DNA of 42,081 nucleotides from Pirellulales bacterium (lineage in GTDB: Bacteria; Planctomycetota; Planctomycetia; Pirellulales; JAEUIK01), in the NCBI GenBank assembly GCA_019694455.1, contig JAIBBY010000043.1, positions 1-42,081 of the forward strand. The letters are read 5' to 3'. The notes beneath the pieces are model-generated. The model saw only the letters and a list, made by a program, of their open reading frames with translations. It did no database searches and was not told where the DNA came from. How positions within the stretch are numbered: position 1 is the first letter of the stretch; every line of letters starts with the position of its first letter. This document shows, piece by piece, positions 25,845 through 37,264 of this stretch. Position numbers and translations under genes: made by a program.

Positions 25845-26150
25845 ATGAAACACAAGGCCAGTATTTCGCACGACGAGGCGACCATTCGCGAACTGCGAGA
25901 CAACCCCGCCTATGCCGCCGAATACCTTCAGGCTGCCCTGGAGGAATCGGATGAGCCGCAGGTGCTGCTGATCGCCTTGCGACATTTGGCCGAAACCAAG
26001 GGGGGCATTGCCAAAGTCGCCCAGGCGGCCGGCATCCAACGCGAGAGCCTCTACCGCGCGCTCTCGACCAAAGGCAACCCACGACTCTCCACCTTAACCG
26101 CCGTCATCAAGGCAATTGGACTGCGCCTCACCGTCGAAACGGCGAAGTGA
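25845..26150 (+). CDS. HigA-type addiction module antitoxin, now without an intact toxin
   Basis: A 101-residue DNA-binding antitoxin. The N-terminal half (IRELRDNPAYAAEYLQAALEE) and the HTH (GGIAKVAQAAGIQRESLYRA, then LSTKGNPRLSTLTAVIKAIG) match the family of probable addiction-module antidote proteins encoded directly after HigB-like toxins. The ATG at 25845 follows AAAGGA. In intact modules the toxin gene precedes and often overlaps the antitoxin; here only the toxin start remains. The antitoxin itself looks complete and could still repress its own promoter or neutralise a related toxin elsewhere in the genome. Confidence 0.82.
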   Translation: MKHKASISHDEATIRELRDNPAYAAEYLQAALEESDEPQVLLIALRHLAETKGGIAKVAQAAGIQRESLYRALSTKGNPRLSTLTAVIKAIGLRLTVETAK

Positions 26151-26427
26151 CGCGCTCACGCGCATGCTACCTTGAAAGTTCACCTCGCGCCAGTCAGTCT
26201 TCGCCACCGCTGCAACCGCGCCAAGCGCCACATTCAAGAAGTCAAGCAGTCAACCGGCCATCGCCGCTCGATTCGTCGCGACCTGCGACCGAAATCCGCT
26301 GGCGCCCTAGCGCCCCGCAATGGGGTGGTATAGTTGCGATGCCGGTGGCAATGACGCCGCTCGCGTTCCGCATGACAGGTGGTTGCGATCAGCCCACCCG
26401 TCAAATCGCACGAGGCGCACCAGATCA

Positions 26428-28266
26428 GTGCCTGGTTTCGCAGGAAGCAAAATCGCGCGCCCTTGGCTACGGCCAGTCGCCAGCGCGCTCGTAGCGCTTG
26501 GGATTGCCCCCTTGGCTGTGGCTCAGCCTGCCACGCAGCCTCTCCCTTTCCCGCCCCCTGGCGATGCGGAACTGCTGGTTCCAACCGCTGCCGAGTTCCG
26601 CACGGCAATCGACATTCGTCCCGCGGTCGCCGATTTGAATCGCGGGCTCGAACTCGAAGACGCGGGCTCGGCCACTTGCGTCGACGCCTATTACGGCGCG
26701 GCCAGCGCCGCCTGGCGCTACCTGGCGCATGCCGAAGTCGGCTTCGACGCCGATCCGCGCCAGCCGGTGGCATTGCAAGTCTATCAGCAAAGCATGTCCC
26801 GCCTGCTGATCGCCGCGCACTGCCACGGCCGGTTCAACCCCGTGGTTGGTTTGACCGTCTGGACGCCTGCCGGACAATCGCAGGTTCCGGTCCTCTATCG
26901 CGGTTTCGCCTGGCGCCCCGGCGATTTCAATGAGTTGCGTTTGGCAAGCGACTTTCCCAATCAAGACATTCGCCGCCGCTTCGTGAACCACGGAATCGGC
27001 GTCCCGCTGGTCGCTATGCGCGTGGCCGACGAGTCAGATCCTTTTCTCCGCCCGCGCCAGCCATTTGCCGTTACCGCGCTGCTGCGCGACGACATGGGCC
27101 CGCCGACAACAGACACCGCATCCGAAATCGCGGGCCAGCCGTTCGTCATTGAACTCATCAATCCGCACGTCTTTGATCGCGCGCCGGTCGGCCCGCGCAT
27201 GGCCCAGTTGGCGCGCGATCTCACCGCGCCGCTGGCCTTCGATGTGGCCGAGAATCCTCGGCAATGGTTCGCCGAGTTCCGCCAGCCGAGCGAGGCCGAG
27301 TTCGCCCCCCGGCTGAACATGCTGGAGCCGTATCAACCCGGCAAAATTCCCATCATCTTTGTTCACGGTCTGCTCTCCGATCCGCAAACCTGGGTCGACG
27401 CCGTGAACGACCTACGGGCACAGCCCGACCTCTACCGCCAATTCCAGTTCTGGTGGTTTCACTACCCCACCGGCGGCGCTTTGTTGGAATCGACCGCTCA
27501 ACTCCGTGCGGCGCTGCACGTCGTGCAGCGGTCGTTCAACAGCGCCGGCGACGACCCAGCGCTCGATCGCATCCTGCTCGTCGGGCACAGCATGGGGGGG
27601 CTGGTCTCCAAGATGCAAATCTCCGACTCGCAAGACTGGATCTGGTCACAACTCTCCCAGCGCTCATTCGGCGAGTTGCGCGGCAATCCCGAAGTCATCG
27701 CCCGGCTGAGCAGCGCGGTCTTCTTTCACCCAGCCCCCGGCGTCGCGCGCGTGGTGTTTGTCGGCACGCCGCATCGCGGCTCGGTGCTTTCCCGCCGCGT
27801 GATCGGGCGCATGGCCTCATCGCTGGTCCGACCGTCGGCGGCCGATGAGCGATTCGCCCAGCTTGTCGCCGAAAATCCGCTGGTCTTCGGCGGAAGGACG
27901 ATGAATCGCCGTCCCACCAGCATCGACCTGCTCGAACCAGACAGCCCCCTGCTCGCGGCGCTGGCCCAGATGCCGATCGCGCCCCACGTGCGAACCCATT
28001 CCATTATCGGCACGGGCGGAGTCACCCCCGTCGAAGGCCCCAGCGACGGCGTGGTCACCGTCGCCAGCGCGCGCCTGGCAGGCGTCGAGAGCGAACTCTT
28101 CGTGCCGGCGCGACATTCCGATCTGCAAAGCGACGATCTCGCCATTGCCGAACTTGCCCGCATCATGCGCTTGCACGCCGCCACCATGGCGACCGCTGCT
28201 GCCTCGCCAGCGCTTCTGCAATCCGGTTCTATCGGCCAATCTCAAATGGCTCAGTCCGCGCGGTGA
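26428..28266 (+). CDS. Exported alpha/beta hydrolase (lipase-like)
   Basis: A 612-residue exported serine hydrolase. A GTG at 26428 gives a signal peptide (WLRPVASALVALGIAPLAVA) with GAGG 12 bases upstream; the frame is open to an ATG at 26320, but that extension is not signal-like. The N-terminal 300 residues form a domain I do not recognise, beginning VPTAAEFRTAIDIRPAVADL. The hydrolase domain starts at IPIIFVHGLLSDPQTW, with nucleophile elbow GHSMGG (S388), likely acid D540 (GPSDGVV) and H563 (PARHSDL), a complete triad. It may be a lipase or esterase acting on membrane or external lipids. Its 3' end overlaps the convergent ceramidase gene by 38 bp. Confidence 0.82.
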   Translation: MPGFAGSKIARPWLRPVASALVALGIAPLAVAQPATQPLPFPPPGDAELLVPTAAEFRTAIDIRPAVADLNRGLELEDAGSATCVDAYYGAASAAWRYLAHAEVGFDADPRQPVALQVYQQSMSRLLIAAHCHGRFNPVVGLTVWTPAGQSQVPVLYRGFAWRPGDFNELRLASDFPNQDIRRRFVNHGIGVPLVAMRVADESDPFLRPRQPFAVTALLRDDMGPPTTDTASEIAGQPFVIELINPHVFDRAPVGPRMAQLARDLTAPLAFDVAENPRQWFAEFRQPSEAEFAPRLNMLEPYQPGKIPIIFVHGLLSDPQTWVDAVNDLRAQPDLYRQFQFWWFHYPTGGALLESTAQLRAALHVVQRSFNSAGDDPALDRILLVGHSMGGLVSKMQISDSQDWIWSQLSQRSFGELRGNPEVIARLSSAVFFHPAPGVARVVFVGTPHRGSVLSRRVIGRMASSLVRPSAADERFAQLVAENPLVFGGRTMNRRPTSIDLLEPDSPLLAALAQMPIAPHVRTHSIIGTGGVTPVEGPSDGVVTVASARLAGVESELFVPARHSDLQSDDLAIAELARIMRLHAATMATAAASPALLQSGSIGQSQMAQSAR

Positions 28267-30328
28267 AGCGCCGCACGCTCCCCGCTTTCTTGCAGCGGCC
28301 AAAGTGTGCGATGCGATAGATGCCCGGCTTCGCGTCGGCTGGCGACTCCCAGGTGATGGTCACCTGAAACGGATCGGGCTTGGCCGAGTAGCGCGGCGGC
28401 GCCAGGTCCAGCAGGTTGTTCCGTGGCGGCTTGCTGGGCTTGGGCTTGCCGTTGGCCAAGATCGGCTCCCACTTGGCCGTGGTGGTCCAATCGCTGACGT
28501 CATCGGCCGCTTCCCAAGTGTCGGGCGCCTTCGTCAGGCGTTCAATCGCCAGAAACGTGTCGTGCCGATCGTATTCGTTCACCGGACTACCGGTCCAAAA
28601 CGTGGCGCTGATCGCTTCGCCCGCCGTGTATTTGGCTCGCGGCGACGCGACGATGTCGCCAAACTTCGCGCCGCTCGGCGTGCGCTCGTCGGGTCCATCT
28701 AGCATGGTCTTGCGATAGCTCAGCGTGCGCATATCGGTCGGCGCGACGGCCGTCTCCACCGGCTCATGAGCCTTGAGCGCGCGAGCCAGCTTGACGAATT
28801 CTTGTCGATACGCCGCCTCGCTCCACGGTCCAAACAGCGTGTGCCCTCCTTCGTACTGCTGCAACTGGTATTCGTGCCAGGTCGTCACGTACCCGGCAAA
28901 GTCGTTGGCGTAGCCCGCCACCACCACATAACGCGGATCAATCCCCAGTTCGCGCCCCACCGCCGCGCGAAACCGTCGCCCGCTCATCGTGGTGAATTCG
29001 GCCGGACCGATCACCAGCGCCAATTGGCCAATCCGCGCCACCGCCAGCGGCACAATCTGCTCGTGCATCGGCGGACGCGTTGAGCCAGTGGCGATCAAAA
29101 TGGCCTTCGGCTTTTGCCGTTCGATCAGCTCAGGGGTCGGCTTCGCCTTGGGCACTACTAGCCGCAGCACCGAATCAATCGCCGGATCGGATTGAGTCAT
29201 TCCCTCCTTGAACAGGCTGTGCCCGCCCCCCTCCGCGTCGCTCCCCGCGGCAAAGGAATATCCCCAGGCAGAAGGCGCCGTGCTCTGCTCCCCCGCGCCG
29301 GTGAACTCGTCCGCCACGACCACCTTTGAAAAATCAACAAAGGTGTGCCGCACTTCAATGGGTCCAGTCAATTCTTCCAGGGCCGATTCTTCTTGGGCCG
29401 ACCTAAACAACCGCAGCGCCGCGTCCGCCTGACGCTGGCCAATAATTGCGCAACTTTCCAGGTCGGTCTGGCCCGGACCAGTCGCGTCGAGATTCAAATT
29501 CGGCGTCACATCGCCGCTGTTGGAATTGGCGTATGCCGCCACAAACGGCGCCGCGCCCGGCTGATCCCCCGTCAACGCCCGCTCGACGACCTCGGCCGCG
29601 TATCCCTTGTTGTCGCTGGTGGTCAGTTTGTAATAAAAGTTCACCGACGTGGGATGCACGGCAAACCAGTTCAGCAGTCCAATCGCGCCCTCCGCGCGCT
29701 CAAACTTGAGCAGCGTCATTCGCGTGTCGACCGCGCTGGAGTACTGCTTTCGCTCCGCCTCCGGGTTGTTGCGATACGCCACCGCCGAGCGATTGGCGCT
29801 GGCCTCCGGCACGTCTCCCTGCGCCAGCAAGATGCGGCCCGGCTTCAGATCGGCGTCGGCGGCCAGCACCGACTCCACGATGCCGTCGACCAGCGCGTCG
29901 AACGCCTGTGGAAAAAACTCTCCGCCCAGCGCGCTGATCGAAAGATGATGATGGTATCCCCCCGGCGTGCCGTGGGTGTGCGTCCCCGCCAGGATCAAAT
30001 TGGCGTGCCCGTATCGATCCCCCAGTTTCTCTCGCAGTCGCTCCAGCACCGCCAACTTCACCGTGTGCGTGAGGAAGGCCACTTCGCAGGTGGTGTACGC
30101 CAACCGCGTGTCGTCCGCGGCGCTGGCGATCACGAACGTCCGCGCGTACTGCCGCTGGCGCAATCCCTCCCCCACCTGCTGCGGATGCACGTAACCGAGC
30201 ATCTGAATGCCCCACACCGGCAACGTGATGTCCCCTTTCCCGCGGCCAATCAGGTATTCGTCGCCACGTGCCGCCGCTGTCAAACAGGCCGCGCCCAGCG
30301 CCGCCAAGATGATTCGCTTCATATGCAT
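28229..30328 (-). CDS. Neutral/alkaline ceramidase family protein, exported
   Basis: A 699-residue exported enzyme of the neutral ceramidase family, which cleaves the amide bond of ceramide to give sphingosine and fatty acid. A short signal peptide (MKRIILAALGAACLTAAARG) precedes the catalytic domain. Zinc-site motifs are GTHTHGTPGGYHH (115-127) and NWFAVHPTSVN (H225), and the active-site serine is S271 in NSGDVTPN, the family signature. A C-terminal immunoglobulin-like region ends with YRIAHFGRCK. Start: ATG 30328 (or 30322), with GGGAA just upstream. It is the last gene of a minus-strand run after a sialidase-like gene, separated by 232 bp from the zinc-ribbon gene. Family assignment is strong; a related amidase substrate cannot be excluded. 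Confidence 0.88.
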   Translation of the reverse strand: MHMKRIILAALGAACLTAAARGDEYLIGRGKGDITLPVWGIQMLGYVHPQQVGEGLRQRQYARTFVIASAADDTRLAYTTCEVAFLTHTVKLAVLERLREKLGDRYGHANLILAGTHTHGTPGGYHHHLSISALGGEFFPQAFDALVDGIVESVLAADADLKPGRILLAQGDVPEASANRSAVAYRNNPEAERKQYSSAVDTRMTLLKFERAEGAIGLLNWFAVHPTSVNFYYKLTTSDNKGYAAEVVERALTGDQPGAAPFVAAYANSNSGDVTPNLNLDATGPGQTDLESCAIIGQRQADAALRLFRSAQEESALEELTGPIEVRHTFVDFSKVVVADEFTGAGEQSTAPSAWGYSFAAGSDAEGGGHSLFKEGMTQSDPAIDSVLRLVVPKAKPTPELIERQKPKAILIATGSTRPPMHEQIVPLAVARIGQLALVIGPAEFTTMSGRRFRAAVGRELGIDPRYVVVAGYANDFAGYVTTWHEYQLQQYEGGHTLFGPWSEAAYRQEFVKLARALKAHEPVETAVAPTDMRTLSYRKTMLDGPDERTPSGAKFGDIVASPRAKYTAGEAISATFWTGSPVNEYDRHDTFLAIERLTKAPDTWEAADDVSDWTTTAKWEPILANGKPKPSKPPRNNLLDLAPPRYSAKPDPFQVTITWESPADAKPGIYRIAHFGRCKKAGSVRRFTARTEPFEIGR

Positions 30329-30560
30329 CGATTCCCGTCGGTGGTTGTAAACGTCTCTGGCGGTACGCGGTCGAATGGATGTAAATCTCAGCGATTTGCG
30401 CCCGTACGTGCGATGCGCCATTCGGTCAAACGTGTGGTTGACTCCGTCAAATATCGCCCCACACGCCGTCGCGCTCGCGCTGCCGCTTCAGCGTCCAACA
30501 CAGTAGCGGCGCCGTGTCGTCAAAGTTTCGTTCGCCAGTCGGCTCCGAACCAGCCACTCG

Positions 30561-31055
30561 TCAGACGCCCCCGCAGTCGTGGCAGACACGCCCTTCCGGC
30601 ACGGAGTCGACCGAATCGCTCTCAATCAGATCGCCGCAATCGGGGCAGGTCAACATTTGCGGGCAATCCGCCAAAATGACCTGGATAGTGGCCGGTTCAT
30701 AACGCAGCGTTTGCGAGCCGCGCGTGGCAATCTGTGGCCAGCCGGCCGCAAGGTGTTCGCGAAACGCAAGGATCAAATCCAAATTCCAATAGGGATCTGG
30801 TCGAAACTGCGACAGGCAATAAATCCCTCGGTAGCTGTCCGCGCAGCGCGGGTGCAATGGGTTTTCGCGCGGCGTCTCGCCGCGTGGTATCCGCCGCGCG
30901 TACACAATGCCATCCACCAACACCACCTGGTTTCGCGACATCCCCAGCAGGTCGGGCAAAAACCCGTCGTTCGGATCGCGTATCTCCAACAGCCCTCGCC
31001 CCAACAACTGGTTCAACTGGCCATCCAGGTCGGAGTGCTCGAATCTTGGCGTCAT
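30561..31055 (-). CDS. Uncharacterised protein with C-terminal zinc ribbon
   Basis: A 164-residue protein, probably cytoplasmic, with no family I recognise. The last 30 residues hold two CPxCG/CxxCG knuckles (CPDCGDLIES ... CHDCGG), a zinc-ribbon. The middle contains a CADSYRGIYCLSQFRPDPYW stretch. The ATG at 31055 has GGGAG at good spacing; the frame is open to 31235 but that part is arginine-rich and antisense-like. It starts 40 bp after the sialidase-like gene's stop and is probably in the same operon. A role in binding nucleic acid or a partner protein is possible; nothing in the sequence decides. Confidence 0.65.
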   Translation of the reverse strand: MTPRFEHSDLDGQLNQLLGRGLLEIRDPNDGFLPDLLGMSRNQVVLVDGIVYARRIPRGETPRENPLHPRCADSYRGIYCLSQFRPDPYWNLDLILAFREHLAAGWPQIATRGSQTLRYEPATIQVILADCPQMLTCPDCGDLIESDSVDSVPEGRVCHDCGGV

Positions 31056-31095
31056 CTCAGCGACTCCCGTTAGCAACTGGCGATCGCCCGCTGCC

Positions 31096-32361
31096 TCAGT
31101 CGCCGCGTAGCCCGATGCGATAGACGAACGGCTGGCTGCTCTTGTAGCCCCCCGTGTAACGCTGCATCGCCAGCACAATGTCCCCCGTCGCGCGGTCCTC
31201 AAACGCCGCCGCGTGCGCCGACAGCTCCACCCCATCGGTGTCGTCGTCCCGGCGGGTGTCGATCTCGATCACGCTCGACCGCACGAGCCGCAACGAGCGC
31301 GAATCCACCTCGCCGATGACCAATGGCCAGCGTGGGCTGTTCCCTTGGGGGTTGGCGGGACAGATGTTGCCAATCCAAAAATAGCGCCCGCTCGAATGCG
31401 CCAGCAACTGCGACATGCTGCTCGGCGAAAAGAACGCTTCGCCATCATCGTAGCGCCACGGCTCGGGCGTCGACCAATGCTCTCCTCCATCCTCCGAGAC
31501 GGCCTGCCAGCGATGTCCAGCCAACTGGTAATCCGGATCCTTTGTCCCCCCATTGCTGCCTCGCAGCACCATCAAAATACGTCCGTCGGGCATCTCGGCC
31601 AGCGTCGGTTCGATCATCCCACGCGTGCTCCGCGCGGGGTCGGCCTCGACGCGCTGCGCCGCCCGCCACTTCAAACGCCGGTTGCCGGACCACTCGCCGA
31701 TCAGCGTCACCGCGTCGGTGTAGGTGAATCCTCCCCCCGGAGACGACAACTCGCCATCGGCGCCCAGCAGGCACGCTTGCGCGGGCACGAGAAGCTTCCC
31801 CTCCCGCGTGCGCAATACCTGCGAACCCGCGTCCCCCATGAAGAGGGCGTTCTTCCCGACCCAGACCCCGTCGATCGGATTCTGCGCGGTGTGCCCTTCG
31901 GTCACAATCGGTTCGTCGCAGACATAGCTGCGGCCGCCATCGGTCGATACGCGATAGCGCAGGTAATACGTATTCAGCGCCACGGGCGGTTCGATGGCCG
32001 CGGGATCAACGCCCGGCGTGTCCATGGCGTTGATGATCGCCACCACGCAATTCTCCTCCGGGTCGTAAAAGCGTGTGGCGATCTCGCGGCGGTATCCAAA
32101 CGGCAGCTTGCCGTCGAACCGGGTGAATGGGTCGATCTTCTCCCAGGTTTGGCCGTTGTCGGCCGAAAAGCCCCCCGCCGCCAATAAGTGGCGCTCTGTC
32201 GGCGAAACGTAAATCGCGTTCGTCAGCCCAGACGCTGCTTCCAGTCGCCGCCGCTCCACCAACTCGAGCCGCGTGCCAGTGCCCAGTTCGCCGGCAAGCG
32301 CTAACCCACCAGCGCCAAAAAACAAAACCGCCAAACAAAGTCGCATCGGCTTTCGGTCCAC
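31096..32361 (-). CDS. BNR-repeat sialidase-like protein, exported
   Basis: A 421-residue exported six-bladed propeller of the sialidase/neuraminidase superfamily. The signal peptide is MRLCLAVLFFGAGGLALAGE. Asp-box-like repeats are visible: SADNGQTW (about 66-73), STDGGRSY (about 139-146) and SEDGGEHWS (about 285-293). Segments RGMIEPTLAEMPDGRILMVL and EDRATGDIVLAM are typical of exo-alpha-sialidase homologues. I used GTG 32361, preceded by GGGGAGAGATA; ATG 32346 is an alternative. It lies 27 bp after the DUF1501 gene. Hydrolysis of sialic acid is inferred: many Planctomycete members of this superfamily have untested substrates and the catalytic Tyr/Glu pair cannot be assigned here. Confidence 0.82.
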   Translation of the reverse strand: MDRKPMRLCLAVLFFGAGGLALAGELGTGTRLELVERRRLEAASGLTNAIYVSPTERHLLAAGGFSADNGQTWEKIDPFTRFDGKLPFGYRREIATRFYDPEENCVVAIINAMDTPGVDPAAIEPPVALNTYYLRYRVSTDGGRSYVCDEPIVTEGHTAQNPIDGVWVGKNALFMGDAGSQVLRTREGKLLVPAQACLLGADGELSSPGGGFTYTDAVTLIGEWSGNRRLKWRAAQRVEADPARSTRGMIEPTLAEMPDGRILMVLRGSNGGTKDPDYQLAGHRWQAVSEDGGEHWSTPEPWRYDDGEAFFSPSSMSQLLAHSSGRYFWIGNICPANPQGNSPRWPLVIGEVDSRSLRLVRSSVIEIDTRRDDDTDGVELSAHAAAFEDRATGDIVLAMQRYTGGYKSSQPFVYRIGLRGD

Positions 32362-32388
32362 TATCTCTCCCCAGCGCGCCAGATCGAA

Positions 32389-33858
<1,470 letters not shown>

Positions 33859-33863
33859 GTCGG

Positions 33864-36800
33864 CTATTCCTTGGTGATCGTTTCGTCGAGGTTCAAGATC
33901 AGGTTGGCCACCATCGTCCAGGCGGCGTGCTCGGCCGGGTCGAGCGCCTCGTCGCGCTTCGATTCGCCCACCGCCAGCAATTGCTTGGCGGCCTCGGCGT
34001 CGGCGCGAAACTCGCCCAACTGCTTTTCATACATGCCGACCAGCACCGCCAATTCGTCGCTCTCCGGCACACGCGCGGTCGCCAGCCGCCAGCCAAAAGC
34101 CGCCCGTTCCGCCGGCGCGGCGCCCCCTTCTTTCATCATCCGCGTGGCCAGCGCCCGCGATGTCTCCACAAATTGCACGTCGTTCATGAGCGCCAGCGCC
34201 TGGAGCGGCGTGTTGGTCCGCGCCCGCCGCACCGTGCACGTCTCCCGCGACGGCGCGTCGAACGCCGTCAGCGAGGGCGGCGGACAGGTCCGCTTCCAAA
34301 ATGTGTACATGCTGCGCCGGTACAGCGCCTCGCCACTATCCCGCTTGAAATCGCGCGTGTTGCTGCCGATGAAGCCGACCGTCTCCCACAATCCCTCGGG
34401 CTGATACGGCTTGACGCTCTTGCCCCCCACTTTCTCCACCAACAGGCCACTCGTCGCCAAGGCGATGTCGCGCACCACCTCCGCGTCAACCCGATAGCGT
34501 GGTCCCCGCGCGACGAGCCGATTCTCCGGATCGCGCGCCACCAACTCCGCCGTCGTCTTCGACGATTGCCGATAGGCGCTGGAGGTGACGATCAGCTTTT
34601 GCAAATGTTTGACATTCCAACCACTCTCGATGAACTCCGCCGCCAGCCAGTCCAGCAGATCGAGATGCGAGGGCCATTCGGCCTGCGAGCCAAAATCCTC
34701 GGCGGTCTTTACAATGCCCACCCCAAAATATTGTTGCCAGTACCGATTCACCGTCACGCGCGCCGGCAGCGGATGCGCCGGATCGACGAGCCACCGCGCC
34801 AGCCCCAACCGGTTGCGCGGCGCGTCGGCCGGCATCGGCGGCAAGATCGCCGGCGTCCCTGGCTCGACCTTGTCCGACTTCTTGTCGTACGCGCCCCGTA
34901 TCAACACAAACGCCTCGCGCGACTTCTCCAGGTTGGCCATCACCATCGTCCGTGGCACGGCCGCGTCCAGTTCCGCCACGCGCTTGTTCACGTCGTCGAT
35001 CTTTTGTCGCAGCGGCGCAAGCTGCTCGCGCGTGCCGGCATGAAAGTGCTCAAAAAAGTGCGCTCGCACCAGCGCGGTCTGCTCCGGCGTTCGTTTGCCA
35101 GACTCGACCATTACCGCCTCGCGCACTTCCTTGGGCAGTGTGCTGGTCCCTTGTGCCCGTTCGGCCGCCTCCCAGGCCGCCAGCGAATCAAAATACTGCC
35201 CCGCCTGCGGCGTGCGCGTCACGATCCCCGCGCGGTCCCACAGCACGGTGCCATCGTGCTGCGTAAAGGCCCAGCCGTTGAGCACGCTCCCCGGCTTGAG
35301 TCCCACCTTGGCCGCCTCCACCTCCAGACGCACCCACTGCCCGCGCACCGGCAGGCCACCCATCGGCAATTTGTTCGGCGTGCCCGACTCGCCAAACGGG
35401 ATGACGTCTTCTCCCCAAAACGCGCGATGGTCCCACTGGCCATCGTTGAACTGCAACATGATCGACTTGGGCGGATCGCTGGGGTCCAAATAGACATAAG
35501 CAAACAGTCGATCCCCCTCGCCGATCTTGAGGCCCGGGTTCGCCTCCAAAAAGTAGTGCTGGCTCAAACCCTTGGCCTGCCGGATCGTCGCGCGCTCGCC
35601 GCTATACACCGGTCGATCAAGCTGCGACACAAATTGCCAACCCGCATCAGTGGCCGATGGCTTGCCCCCGGCCGGCAGCGCGTCCTCAATCCACACAAAC
35701 TCGTGAGGCTGATTCACCACCAGGCTGGCGCCGGCCGGCTCGTGGTATTCAATCTTCGCCAGCGCCCCCTGCATTTGCTCGTTCGCCTGCGCCAGTTCCG
35801 CGTCGAGCGAGCGCTGCTGCTCCACCTGCTCCGGCGTGGGGGCCTTGATCATCGGCGGCGGCAGCAATTGATTGCCGTCCATCGCCGCGTCGGCCGCCGA
35901 GTTGAAGAACGCGTAAAGCTGATAAAACTCCTTCTGCGTCACCGGATCAAACTTGTGGTCGTGGCACACCGCGCAGCCCAGCGTCATCCCCAACCACACT
36001 GTCGACATCGCTTCGGTCCGATCCACCGCGTAGCGCACCAACACTTCGTCGTCGATCGAGCCTCCTTCCCCCGTCGACACGTTGCAGCGATTGAAGCCGC
36101 TGGCGATCCGCTGCTCCTGCGTGGCGTTAGGCAATAGATCGCCCGCCAACTGCTCCACCGTGAATTGATCGAACGGCAGGTTGCTGTTGAAAGCGTTGAT
36201 CACCCAATCGCGATACAGCCACATCGAGCGCTCGTTGTCCAGGTGCAACCCATGCGTGTCGCCGTAGCGCGCCTCATCCAGCCAATACCGCGCCATATGC
36301 TCGCCGTAGCGCGGCGAGGCCAGCAGTCGATCGACCAGCTTGGCGTACGCCTCCGGCGAGTCGTCCGCCAAAAACGCGTCGACCTCCGCCAGTGTCGGCG
36401 GCAGGCCCGTCAGGTCGAGCGTCACCCGCCGCAGCAACGTCACCTTGTCGGCCGCGGGCGATGGCGCCAGACCTTCCTTCTCCAACCGCGCCAAAATGAA
36501 CGCGTCGATTGGGTTGGCGACCCATTCCGGCTTCTGCACCGCTGGCTGCGCCGGACGCTCGATCTTGGTCAGCGACCAATGCTCCGCGTATGGCGCCCCT
36601 TCGTCGACCCACCGCGCCAGCAGTTCCACCTGCTCGGCCGTCAGCGTTTTGCCGCTGTCGGGCGGAGGCATCTTCACACTCGCGTCCGTCGAGCGGACGC
36701 GCGACACCAGTTCGCTTTCGCCGCTCTTGCCCGGCACGATCGCCCGCATCCCAGACGGCAACTCGGCGGTCGCCCCGGCCAGCGTGTCGAGCCGTAACTC

Positions 36801-36971
36801 GGCCTGCCGCTGCGGAGCGTCGAAGCCGTGACACTTGAAGCACGCGTTCGACAAGATGGGCCGAATATCGCGATTGAAATCGAGCGGTTCCGCGGCGCCG
36901 GTCCAGGCCACCAGGCCAACCAGCCAGCCAAACGCAGAGAATCGTCCAATCCAAACGGCGGGGCGCAACAT
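33864..36971 (-). CDS. PSCyt1/DUF1549/DUF1553 (PSD1) Planctomycete cytochrome protein
   Basis: A 1035-residue exported protein. A signal peptide ([20 protein letters not shown]) is followed by a Planctomycete-type cytochrome c domain with one haem site, C44-F-K-C47-H48. DUF1549 (PSCyt2) occupies about 150-355 ([20 protein letters not shown], then [22 protein letters not shown] and [18 protein letters not shown], a second CxxCH). A beta-sandwich-like insert at about 430-600 resembles a carbohydrate-binding module. DUF1553 (PSD1) fills about 700-985 ([26 protein letters not shown] broken here as [10 protein letters not shown] and [31 protein letters not shown]). The ATG at 36971 has AAGGG upstream. 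It is the first gene of the minus-strand run. Confidence 0.94.
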   Translation of the reverse strand: MLRPAVWIGRFSAFGWLVGLVAWTGAAEPLDFNRDIRPILSNACFKCHGFDAPQRQAELRLDTLAGATAELPSGMRAIVPGKSGESELVSRVRSTDASVKMPPPDSGKTLTAEQVELLARWVDEGAPYAEHWSLTKIERPAQPAVQKPEWVANPIDAFILARLEKEGLAPSPAADKVTLLRRVTLDLTGLPPTLAEVDAFLADDSPEAYAKLVDRLLASPRYGEHMARYWLDEARYGDTHGLHLDNERSMWLYRDWVINAFNSNLPFDQFTVEQLAGDLLPNATQEQRIASGFNRCNVSTGEGGSIDDEVLVRYAVDRTEAMSTVWLGMTLGCAVCHDHKFDPVTQKEFYQLYAFFNSAADAAMDGNQLLPPPMIKAPTPEQVEQQRSLDAELAQANEQMQGALAKIEYHEPAGASLVVNQPHEFVWIEDALPAGGKPSATDAGWQFVSQLDRPVYSGERATIRQAKGLSQHYFLEANPGLKIGEGDRLFAYVYLDPSDPPKSIMLQFNDGQWDHRAFWGEDVIPFGESGTPNKLPMGGLPVRGQWVRLEVEAAKVGLKPGSVLNGWAFTQHDGTVLWDRAGIVTRTPQAGQYFDSLAAWEAAERAQGTSTLPKEVREAVMVESGKRTPEQTALVRAHFFEHFHAGTREQLAPLRQKIDDVNKRVAELDAAVPRTMVMANLEKSREAFVLIRGAYDKKSDKVEPGTPAILPPMPADAPRNRLGLARWLVDPAHPLPARVTVNRYWQQYFGVGIVKTAEDFGSQAEWPSHLDLLDWLAAEFIESGWNVKHLQKLIVTSSAYRQSSKTTAELVARDPENRLVARGPRYRVDAEVVRDIALATSGLLVEKVGGKSVKPYQPEGLWETVGFIGSNTRDFKRDSGEALYRRSMYTFWKRTCPPPSLTAFDAPSRETCTVRRARTNTPLQALALMNDVQFVETSRALATRMMKEGGAAPAERAAFGWRLATARVPESDELAVLVGMYEKQLGEFRADAEAAKQLLAVGESKRDEALDPAEHAAWTMVANLILNLDETITKE

Positions 36972-37264
36972 AGGCGGGACCCTTCATCCGGTAGGGCATC
37001 ACAGGGCAGAACCCTAGTTTACACAACCATTAGCGCGGATTGCCAATAGTTCGCCCCGCATTTCGCGCCCCAAGCTGCATCTGGCACGCCACTTGCCTCG
37101 CAGATCAACCGCTCACGTTCGCTCTGCCGCTCGGGACGCAACGCTTTCGCGGTTTTTGCCGAGTGGCATGGTCCGCCGCTGGCCGCGCGGCAGATCTCGC
37201 CGGTTCCGTGCGGCAATGGTTGCCGATCGGAGCCCCTCACGAATCAGAAAGGCACAGGTCGCGT

